NCBI RefSeq assembly: GCF_016905005.1
Contig: NZ_JADIKC010000007.1
Coordinates: forward strand, 209,717-273,716
Direction: 5' to 3'
DNA: 64,000 bases
From: Dyella kyungheensis
Lineage (GTDB): Bacteria > Pseudomonadota > Gammaproteobacteria > Xanthomonadales > Rhodanobacteraceae
Shown piece after piece: positions 56,854-64,000 of this stretch; the first letter of the stretch is position 1; each line of letters begins with the position of its first letter. The notes below the pieces were generated by a model that saw only the letters and a program-made list of their open reading frames with translations, did no database searches and was not told the DNA's origin. The translations under genes were made by a program, and so were the position numbers.

Positions 56854-59103
56854 ATGACATCCCCGCTACGACACCTTCCCCGCCTGGTTGCGCTCGGCCT
56901 GTTGTCGGTCGCCGCCCGCGTCAGCGCAGCCACCGACCCCAGCTTCGTGCTGACCGGCACGTCGGAACAGTTCGGCAGCTATTTCCCGAGTTATCTGGCC
57001 AACGGCTATTACTCCACGCTCACCTCGGTGCGCGGCACCGAGCCCACCATGGGCTACATGGTGGCGACCATGGACTATGCGAAGGACGATATCGCCCGCC
57101 CCGCCGCCATGCCGGGCTGGAACGAGATCGACTACAACCCGGGCGGCGGCTGGCTCAATTCCACCCGCGTGGCGAAGGAGATCTTCACCGACTACTCGCA
57201 GACGCTGGACATGTATGGCGCCACGCTGAGCACGAAGTACCGCTTCGTGTACGCCAACAAGTCCACCGACGTGCAGGTCACCACCTTCGTCAGCCAGGAT
57301 GCGGGGCATCTCGCCGCCACCCGCCTCACCCTCACGCCGCAGTTCGACGGCAGTGTGCAGCTGACCTTTCCGATTCGCCTGTGGTCGGAACACCAGCCGC
57401 GCTTCCCGATCGGCAAGATGACCGGCGACGAGATGATCGCCGCGGTGATCGCCAGCGGCCAGAACCTCGACAACAAACCGGTGCCGACGCCGGACCGCGC
57501 GGCCGTGTGGTATCCCGGCGTGGTGCGGGTCGCATCCAATGGCGGCGACACCAAGACGCTGACGCTGTGGCTGGACGGACGCGCCGAGCAAGGCGTGGCG
57601 GTGGCGCAGGCGGTGGCGGTGGAATTGCCCAAGGGGCTCGAGGTCGAAGACGTGCAGCTGGAGCAAGGCCCGTACAAGCTCTCGCTGAACCTCAAGGCCA
57701 AGCTGCACAAAGGCCAGAGCTACAGCTTCACCAAGTACATAGCTGCCTCGCGCGAAGGCTGGGGCGGCAATGCGCAGGCCGACCTCGCGCTCGCCACACA
57801 GGCACGCAAGACCGGCTTCGATAGCTTGCTCGCCAGGCATCAGGCGGCCTGGCATGCACTGTGGAAGTCGGATATCCGCATCGACGGCGATGCCAAGGTC
57901 CAGCAGGCCGTGCATTCGGATCTGTATTACCTGCTGTCCAACACCACGGTGGGCACCAGTTGGCCGATGGGCGCGTGTGCGCTCACTCCGGGTTATGCCG
58001 GCCATGCGTTCTGGGATAGCGATTCGTGGGTGTTCCCCGCGCTGCTGTTGTTGCATCCGGAGCGCGCCAAGCCGATCGTGATGTTCCGTCATCGCACCAT
58101 CGGCCCCGCACAGGAGCGCGCGAAGCAGTACGGCGTGAAGGGCACCATGTATCCGTGGGAATCCGATCCGGAAACCGGCAAGGACTACACCCCGCACTTT
58201 GCCTATGGCGTGTTCCGCGAGGTCCACGTCAATGCCGACATCGCGATCGCCCAGTGGCAGTACTACAACGCCACTGGCGACGAGGCGTGGCTCAAGCAAT
58301 ACGGCTGGCCGGTGATCGAACAGGTGGCCACGTTCTGGGCCAGCCGCGTCAGCTACGACAAGGCCAACGACCGCTACGAGATTCATCACGTCACCTCGCC
58401 CGACGAGGCCTACGACGACGTGCCGAACGACTCGTTCACCAATGCGGTGGCACAGAAGGCGCTGCGCATCGCGGTGAAGGCGGCGAAGAAGGTGGGTGCG
58501 CCTGCCGATCCGCAGTGGAGCGTGATCGCCGACAAGATGTACATCCCGTTCGATGAGAAAAACCAGCGCCATCTCGATTTCGACGCGTCGGTGCCGCACG
58601 ACAAGATCACCTGGATGGGTTCGTCGCTGGCGTGGCTGATGTATCCCAACCTTGACCTGCCGATGACGCCGCAGATCCGCCGCAACGATTTCGACTTCCA
58701 GCTGCACGAGCTGAAGGAACACGGCGACGATCCGAACGAGATGATGATGGTGATGCTGGCCGTCGGCTCGGCCGAGCTGGGCGACGCGCAGGGTGCCAAC
58801 GACTGGATCCAGCGCAACCTGGTCGGCTTCCTCAAGCCGCCGTTCAATGTGCGCACCGAAACGGTAGCGAACAACGCGGGCTACATCCTCGCCACCTCGG
58901 CCGGCTTCGTGCAGAGCTTCGTCTACGGACTGAGCGGCCTGCGCATCGACGACGACGGCCTCACCGAAGCCTACGCACCGACCTTGCCGTCGGCGTGGAA
59001 ATCGATGCAGCTCAAGGGCGTGCATTTCCGCGGCAAGCAGTACGACATCACCGTCGAGTATGGCGCCGACGGCAAGGCACACCTGACGCGCAAGACGCTG
59101 TAA
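56854..59103 (+). CDS. Secreted GH65 protein, probable alpha-glucoside hydrolase
   Basis: A 749-residue GH65-fold protein with a signal peptide (LPRLVALGLLSVAARVSAAT), so it acts in the periplasm or outside. The catalytic acid is Glu518 in TSPDEAYDDVPNDSFTNAVA. The phosphate-site blocks of the fused phosphorylase (KQADTLL, HDSTLSAST) are not matched, which argues for hydrolysis; known GH65 hydrolases include acid trehalase and a bacterial kojibiose hydrolase. It therefore may cleave the same kind of disaccharide before uptake. ATG at 56842 is an alternative start, but GAGGA touches it directly. Confidence 0.82.
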   Translation: MTSPLRHLPRLVALGLLSVAARVSAATDPSFVLTGTSEQFGSYFPSYLANGYYSTLTSVRGTEPTMGYMVATMDYAKDDIARPAAMPGWNEIDYNPGGGWLNSTRVAKEIFTDYSQTLDMYGATLSTKYRFVYANKSTDVQVTTFVSQDAGHLAATRLTLTPQFDGSVQLTFPIRLWSEHQPRFPIGKMTGDEMIAAVIASGQNLDNKPVPTPDRAAVWYPGVVRVASNGGDTKTLTLWLDGRAEQGVAVAQAVAVELPKGLEVEDVQLEQGPYKLSLNLKAKLHKGQSYSFTKYIAASREGWGGNAQADLALATQARKTGFDSLLARHQAAWHALWKSDIRIDGDAKVQQAVHSDLYYLLSNTTVGTSWPMGACALTPGYAGHAFWDSDSWVFPALLLLHPERAKPIVMFRHRTIGPAQERAKQYGVKGTMYPWESDPETGKDYTPHFAYGVFREVHVNADIAIAQWQYYNATGDEAWLKQYGWPVIEQVATFWASRVSYDKANDRYEIHHVTSPDEAYDDVPNDSFTNAVAQKALRIAVKAAKKVGAPADPQWSVIADKMYIPFDEKNQRHLDFDASVPHDKITWMGSSLAWLMYPNLDLPMTPQIRRNDFDFQLHELKEHGDDPNEMMMVMLAVGSAELGDAQGANDWIQRNLVGFLKPPFNVRTETVANNAGYILATSAGFVQSFVYGLSGLRIDDDGLTEAYAPTLPSAWKSMQLKGVHFRGKQYDITVEYGADGKAHLTRKTL

Positions 59104-59152
59104 GCGCCAACGCGATGAAGACCCACGATCACGCACCCACCCGGGAGCCGAT

Positions 59153-60847
59153 ATGACCCGCCAAGCCCATCCATCGTTGCTTCGTCCTCGCCTTGCCGCC
59201 ATGGCGCTGTGCTGCGCCATGGCCACCACGGCGTTCGCTGCCGGCACGCCCGATCCGGTCAAGACGCGCGCCTATATCGACAAGGCCTGGACCACGCTCA
59301 CGCGTTCGCAGGAAGACTGCGCGGCGCTGGTCGACACCAAGGTGGTCGGGCATCCGGTGCTCTATGTTCCCGCCGGGCAGGCCGTGCCGGAGGCCGTGAC
59401 GGCGATCGGCAAACGCTGCGGCGTCGATGTGCGTCCGCTGCCGAAGAAGGTCGAACAGCTGGGCGACATCGACGCGACCAAGCTGCCGCAGCAAGGCCTG
59501 CTCTACCTGCCGCATCCGTACGTGGTGCCGGGCGGTTTCTTCAACGAGATGTACGGCTGGGACAGCTACTTCATCCAGATCGGGCTGGTATCGGATCATC
59601 GCCTCGACCTGGCCAAGGACATGGTCGACAACGCGCTGTACGAAGTGGAGAACTACGGCGGCGTGCTCAACGCCAACCGCACGTATTACCTCAGCCGCTC
59701 GCAGCCGCCCTTCCTCACCGCGATGATGGCGGCGGTGCTGGACGATCCGGCCGCTTTCGCCAGTGCCGATGCGCGACGCGAATGGCTGGCCAGGGCGTAT
59801 CCGCTGGCAGTGCGCAACTATGAGATCTGGACGCGGCCCGAACATCGCGCGGGCGATACGGGGCTGTCGCGCTATTACGACCTGGGCAGTGGCCCGGTGC
59901 TGGAAGCGAAGGACAGCGAGTACTACAAGAGCGTGATCCGCTGGCTGCGCGCGCATCCGAAGGACGACCCGGGTTACCTGATCAAGGGCGCCGAGCATCC
60001 GAACGATGCGGAGGCGGCGCAATTGAAGGACGCCAGCTGCGACGTGCGCGCATCGAAGGTGTGCGAAGGCGCGTGGGTGGACGGTTATCGCCTCACCGCC
60101 GACTACTTCCACGGCGACCGCGCGATGCGCGAATCGGGCTTCGACACCAACGCGCATTTCGGCCCGTTCGGCGGTTCCACCCATCACTACGCGGACGCCA
60201 GCCTCAACAGCCTGCTCTATCGCTACGAACGCGACCTGCACGATTTCGCCCTGCAACTCGGCAAGGCCGGCGAGGCGGACCAGTGGGCCAAGGCCGCCGA
60301 GGCGCGCAAGTCGGCGATGGACAAGTACCTGTGGAATGCGCAGGCCGGCATGTATCTCGACTACGACTTCATCGCCGGCAAGCCGTCGCCGTATCCGTAT
60401 GTGACGACGTATTACCCGCTGTGGGCCGGCATGGCTTCACCGCAACAGGCCGCGGCGTTGCGCAGCAAGCTCAAGGTGTTCGAGCGCAAGGGCGGCCTGA
60501 GCATGGACAACCATGCGGCCGGCGTGCAGTGGGGCGAACCGTTCGGCTGGGCGCCCACCAACTGGCTGGCAGTGAAGGGTCTGGATGATTACGGCTTCCA
60601 CGACGACGCGCGCCGCCTCGCCGGCAAGTTCGCCGCCACGGTCGACCAGGGTCTGGCCGACGACGGCACCATCCGCGAGAAATACAACATGGTGCTCGGC
60701 AACGCCGACGTGAAAGTGATGGCCGGCTACAGCGAGAACGTGGTCGGCTTCGGCTGGACCAACGGCGTCTGGCTGAAGCTGCACGAGTTGCTCGATGGCA
60801 AGGCGAAGAAGGCCGCCCCCGCCGCCAAGACGGAGAAGACGCCGTGA
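59153..60847 (+). CDS. treA: Periplasmic trehalase, GH37
   Basis: A 564-residue GH37 enzyme that hydrolyses trehalose to two glucoses. A signal peptide ends TTAFAAG. Signature 1 is PGGFFNEMYGWDSYF near residue 125, and signature 2 is VQWGEPFGWAPTNWL near 457, in which the usual D is G and the second motif otherwise matches. The ATG has GGGAG 6 bp upstream. Its stop overlaps the esterase start by 4 bp. It is the clearest pointer to trehalose as one substrate of the locus, though the altered signature 2 leaves room for a changed specificity. Confidence 0.9.
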   Translation: MTRQAHPSLLRPRLAAMALCCAMATTAFAAGTPDPVKTRAYIDKAWTTLTRSQEDCAALVDTKVVGHPVLYVPAGQAVPEAVTAIGKRCGVDVRPLPKKVEQLGDIDATKLPQQGLLYLPHPYVVPGGFFNEMYGWDSYFIQIGLVSDHRLDLAKDMVDNALYEVENYGGVLNANRTYYLSRSQPPFLTAMMAAVLDDPAAFASADARREWLARAYPLAVRNYEIWTRPEHRAGDTGLSRYYDLGSGPVLEAKDSEYYKSVIRWLRAHPKDDPGYLIKGAEHPNDAEAAQLKDASCDVRASKVCEGAWVDGYRLTADYFHGDRAMRESGFDTNAHFGPFGGSTHHYADASLNSLLYRYERDLHDFALQLGKAGEADQWAKAAEARKSAMDKYLWNAQAGMYLDYDFIAGKPSPYPYVTTYYPLWAGMASPQQAAALRSKLKVFERKGGLSMDNHAAGVQWGEPFGWAPTNWLAVKGLDDYGFHDDARRLAGKFAATVDQGLADDGTIREKYNMVLGNADVKVMAGYSENVVGFGWTNGVWLKLHELLDGKAKKAAPAAKTEKTP

Positions 60848-61911
60848 AGCGCGGCGTCGCGCTTCGATTTGCGCTCGCCGCAGTGATGTCGTGCGGCGTG
60901 CTTCACGCGCAGGAAGCCAAGCCCACCGTCAGCGCCGACGGCAGCGTGCACGTGGGCAAGATCACCCTGCCGTACTCCTCGGAAGCTTCACCGGAGGCGC
61001 GCGCCTTCTTTCCCAAGATGCTCGCCGCCGGCAGCAAGGCGCCGCCGATTACCGCGCCGATCGAACAGAGCCGCGCGTTCTACGACCGCATGAACACCGA
61101 CCGCGCCCATCGCCTGATGGCGCTTTACCCGGTGAAGACCCATCGCGAAACCATCGCTGGCGTGCTGACGGATGTCGTCGAGCCCGCCCAGGGCATCGCA
61201 CCCGAGAACCAGGGGCGCGTGCTGATCAACCTGCACGGGGGCGCCTTCCTGTGGGGCGCGCATAGCGGCGCGCTGGTGGAATCCATCCCGATCGCCAGCC
61301 TGGGCCGCATCAAGGTGATCAGCGTGGACTACCGGCAGGGCCCTGAGAACGTCTTTCCCGCCGCCAGCGAGGACGTGGAGGCCGTCTATCGCGCCCTGCT
61401 CAAGCAGTACAAGCCCGGCAGCATCGGCATCTACGGCTGTTCGGCCGGCGGCGTGCTCACCGGCGAGGCCGTGGCGCGGCTGATCACCGACAAGCTGCCC
61501 GTGCCCGGCGCCATCGGCACCTTCTGCGGGTCGGTGGTGGATATGGCCGGCGATTCGGTGATGGTGGGCCCGCTGCTCAACGGCGCCCCGGTCCCGGACC
61601 ACCCGCTGCGGCTGGGCGAGCTGCCCTACTTCAAGGGCAGCAAGGCGACCGATCCGCTGGTTTTTCCCGGACTTTCGCCGGAATTGCTGCACCAGTTCCC
61701 GCCCACCCTGCTGATTACCGGCACCCGCGATGCGGCCATGAGCGCGGTCATCCGCAGCCAGACCCTGCTCAGCCAGGCTGGCGTGGCCACCGAACTGCAG
61801 GTGTGGGAGGGCATGTGGCACTCCTTCTTCTCCGACCCGGAGATGCCTGAATCCAGGGCGGCCTACGCGACCATCGTGAAATTCTTCGACAAACATTTGA
61901 CGCGCGGGTAG
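60844..61911 (+). CDS. Secreted alpha/beta-hydrolase-3 esterase
   Basis: A 355-residue hormone-sensitive-lipase-type esterase with a signal peptide (LAAVMSCGVLHAQE). Oxyanion motif LINLHGGAFLWG is near residue 131, the nucleophile is in IYGCSAGGVLTG near 199, the acid in LLITGTRDAAM and the histidine in GMWHSFFSDPE. The second glycine position is Ala in HGGA, as in many family members. The GTG start overlaps the trehalase stop (GTGA), so the two are made together. It may remove acyl groups from the sugar taken up by the locus; that is inference from context. Confidence 0.86.
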   Translation: MKRGVALRFALAAVMSCGVLHAQEAKPTVSADGSVHVGKITLPYSSEASPEARAFFPKMLAAGSKAPPITAPIEQSRAFYDRMNTDRAHRLMALYPVKTHRETIAGVLTDVVEPAQGIAPENQGRVLINLHGGAFLWGAHSGALVESIPIASLGRIKVISVDYRQGPENVFPAASEDVEAVYRALLKQYKPGSIGIYGCSAGGVLTGEAVARLITDKLPVPGAIGTFCGSVVDMAGDSVMVGPLLNGAPVPDHPLRLGELPYFKGSKATDPLVFPGLSPELLHQFPPTLLITGTRDAAMSAVIRSQTLLSQAGVATELQVWEGMWHSFFSDPEMPESRAAYATIVKFFDKHLTRG

Positions 61912-61988
61912 GCATTCGCGCAGATGAATCTTTGCCCCCCGCGAGGGGGGCGGTTATCCTAGCCGTGTCCACAGCAAACAGTGACGAC

Positions 61989-63395
61989 ATGAGCCAACAG
62001 ACCGTTCTGGTCATCGACGACGAACGCGATATTCGCGAGCTTCTCACCATCACCCTCGGCCGCATGGATTTGCTGGTGGATGCGGTGGGTACCGTGACCG
62101 AAGCCCGACGCGCCCTCGCCGAACGGCACTACGACCTCTGCTTCACCGACATGCGCCTGCCCGACGGCAACGGCCATGAGGTGGTGGAGCTGATTTCCGC
62201 CGAACATCCCGACACGCCGGTGGCGATGATCACCGCCTACGGCAACGTGGACGCGGCGGTCAGCGCGCTCAAGGCGGGCGCCTTCGATTTCGTTTCCAAG
62301 CCGGTCGACATCCAGATGCTGCGCCGCCTGGTGCGCACGGCACTGCGCCTGGCCGAGGAAAAACGTAGCGGCCAGGCCGCCGCCAAGCCCGACGGCAACG
62401 AACGCCTGATCGGCGACTCGGCGGCCATGCAGCAGGTGCGCGCCACCATCGGCAAGCTCGCGCGCAACCAGGCGCCGGTGTACATCGCCGGCGAATCGGG
62501 CGTGGGCAAGGAACTGGTCGCCCGCCTGATCCACGAGCAGGGCCCGCGCGCCACCGGCCCGTTCGTGCCGGTGAACTGCGGCGCCATTCCGTCCGAACTG
62601 ATGGAAAGCGAGTTCTTCGGCCATCGCAAAGGCAGCTTCACCGGCGCGGTCGGCGACAAGGAAGGCCTGTTCCAGGCCGCCCACGGCGGCACCTTGTTCC
62701 TCGACGAAGTGGCCGAACTGCCGCTGCACATGCAGGTGAAACTGCTGCGCGCGATCCAGGAAAAGGCCGTGCGCCCGATCGGCGCGCGCGAGGAAGTGCC
62801 GGTGGACGTGCGCATTCTCTCCGCCACGCACAAGAACCTTGCCGCGCTGGTGGAACAAGGCCAGTTCCGCCAGGACTTGTTCTACCGCATCAACGTGATC
62901 GAACTGCGCGTACCGCCGCTGCGCGAACGCCGCGGCGACGTGGCGCAGCTCTCCAACTTCGTCCTGCGCCAGCTCGCCAACAAGAGCGGCGGCACCCCGG
63001 GCCACCTGCTGCCGGCCGCGCAACAGGCGCTGGACAGCTACGACTTCCCCGGCAACGTGCGCGAACTGGAGAACATCCTCGAACGCGCCATGGCGATGTG
63101 CGACGGCGACCAGATCGACGTCAGCGACCTGATGCTGCCGCAACGCTCCGCCCGCTCGCATGCCGAAGCGCCAGCACCTGCTGCCACTGGCACGCCAGCC
63201 GCCGAACCGACGCCGGTTGCAGCGGCGGCACCGACTGCCAATGGCGGCCTTGACGACTACATCAGCAATCTTGAGCGCACGGCGATCATCAAGGCGCTGG
63301 AGGAGTCGCGCTACAACAAGACGGCGGCGGCAAAGAAGCTGGGCATTACGTTCCGGGCGCTGCGTTACAAGTTGAAGAAGCTGGGTATCGACTGA
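61989..63395 (+). CDS. pilR: Type IV pilus response regulator PilR (sigma-54 activator)
   Basis: A 468-residue NtrC-type activator. The receiver has the phosphorylated Asp54 in LCFTDMRLPDG. The AAA+ domain has GESGVGKE near 170 and the sigma-54 contact loop GSFTGA. A linker rich in Ala/Pro leads to a Fis-type helix-turn-helix (RYNKTAAAKKLGITFRAL). It would activate pilA and related promoters on phosphorylation by PilS. The start is set at MSQQTVLVIDDE. pilB and pilA are not in view downstream; the next 600 bp hold only repeats. Confidence 0.93.
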   Translation: MSQQTVLVIDDERDIRELLTITLGRMDLLVDAVGTVTEARRALAERHYDLCFTDMRLPDGNGHEVVELISAEHPDTPVAMITAYGNVDAAVSALKAGAFDFVSKPVDIQMLRRLVRTALRLAEEKRSGQAAAKPDGNERLIGDSAAMQQVRATIGKLARNQAPVYIAGESGVGKELVARLIHEQGPRATGPFVPVNCGAIPSELMESEFFGHRKGSFTGAVGDKEGLFQAAHGGTLFLDEVAELPLHMQVKLLRAIQEKAVRPIGAREEVPVDVRILSATHKNLAALVEQGQFRQDLFYRINVIELRVPPLRERRGDVAQLSNFVLRQLANKSGGTPGHLLPAAQQALDSYDFPGNVRELENILERAMAMCDGDQIDVSDLMLPQRSARSHAEAPAPAATGTPAAEPTPVAAAAPTANGGLDDYISNLERTAIIKALEESRYNKTAAAKKLGITFRALRYKLKKLGID

Positions 63396-63419
63396 GGGTG
63401 GTTTGTCGATGCACACGAG

Positions 63420-63450
63420 AAGGCCGCACTTGTTGCGGCCTTTTTTGTTT
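63420..63450 (+). terminator. Rho-independent terminator of pilR
   Basis: Nine pairs (63420-63428 with 63434-63442), a 5-base loop and a TTTTGTTTTT tail, 24 bp after the pilR stop. Confidence 0.9.
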
Positions 63451-63516
63451 TTGGATCGTCATTCCGAGTCTCGCTTCGCATCCGCCTCTGCCCATCTCCG
63501 TTCGTGCACGCTTTCC

Positions 63517-63596
63517 TGTGGGAGCGCACTTGTGCGCGACTGGCCACGCCGGATGTACCGCTCCGTCGGCTTGTCGCGCACAAGTGCGCTCCCACA
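63517..63596. repeat. REP doublet F with matched arm change
   Basis: Arms 63517-63540 and 63573-63596 pair perfectly. The core reads GCACTTGTGC instead of GCACCCTGTGC, with the same change mirrored in the right arm (GCACAAGTGC). The centre shares CCGCTCCGT with doublets A and G. Confidence 0.92.
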
Positions 63597-63680
63597 ATAG
63601 TTCGGCAATCCATTGCAACTCGCTTCTCCCTCTCCGCTCCGGGGAGAGGGGCGGGTGCTCGCGGGAACCCGCGTGCTTTC

Positions 63681-64000
<320 letters not shown>

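Noticed and set aside
46958..61911. Sugar locus as an integrative element or transposon
   Set aside because: No transposase, integrase, or matching terminal repeats at both edges; only a REP pair on the left. I keep it as an inserted locus of unknown mechanism.

Overview
The window is a high-GC gammaproteobacterial chromosome segment. Gene content and order point to the Xanthomonadales, most likely the Rhodanobacteraceae (Dyella / Luteibacter / Frateuria / Rhodanobacter group). The signs are ruvCA-kup-ruvB joined to ybgC-tolQRAB-pal-cpoB-queEC, fmdB near aspS, sucCD next to pilS, TonB-dependent uptake loci, and many paired REP palindromes. The genus is inferred from protein style and synteny; no database was consulted.

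Layout. 1-13 kb: tail of a sensor kinase, tRNA-Lys(TTT), then a long minus-strand block: yebC, ruvC-ruvA-kup, a UUCG-loop terminator, ruvB-ybgC-tolQRAB, pal-cpoB-queE-queC. 12.5-17.3 kb: an alpha/beta hydrolase, aspS, a secreted DUF3011 protein, an FmdB-type zinc ribbon protein and a higBA toxin-antitoxin pair with a perfect palindromic operator. 17.3-28.4 kb: an eleven-gene cobalamin operon (btuB, a BtuM-like membrane protein, cobO, cobB, cbiB, cobD, cobQ, cobU, cobT, cobC, cobS) behind a cobalamin riboswitch. It covers uptake, adenosylation, amidation and lower-ligand assembly, with no corrin-ring genes in view.

29-41.5 kb: clpB with a sigma-32-like promoter, then otsB-GH15-otsA (trehalose synthesis plus a trehalase-like GH15 enzyme) lying between clpB and pgeF-rluD-bamD. 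The last 86 bp of otsA and the REP after it are tandemly duplicated. nadE and the divergent pair argO/argP follow. 42.7-46.8 kb: sucD-sucC and pilS.

46.9-61.9 kb: a disaccharide-utilisation locus lies between pilS and its expected partner pilR (62.0-63.4 kb). It holds a LacI regulator, a cytoplasmic GH65 phosphorylase fused to beta-phosphoglucomutase, a TonB-dependent receptor, an MFS transporter, a TAT-exported sulfatase, a secreted GH65 hydrolase-like protein, a secreted GH37 trehalase and a secreted esterase. The simplest reading is that an alpha-glucosyl disaccharide such as trehalose or kojibiose, possibly decorated with sulfate and acyl groups, is imported across the outer membrane, stripped and partly hydrolysed in the periplasm, carried inward by the MFS protein, and phosphorolysed to glucose and glucose-6-phosphate. 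A 46-bp palindrome ahead of the phosphorylase gene is the likely LacI operator.

Intergenic DNA is rich in structure: seven paired palindromes of one REP family (each pair able to form a long hairpin, with matching changes in both arms), at least two other palindrome families, and two copies of a composite element (REP pair, short tandem repeat, hairpin-rich 155-bp tail) about 35 kb apart.
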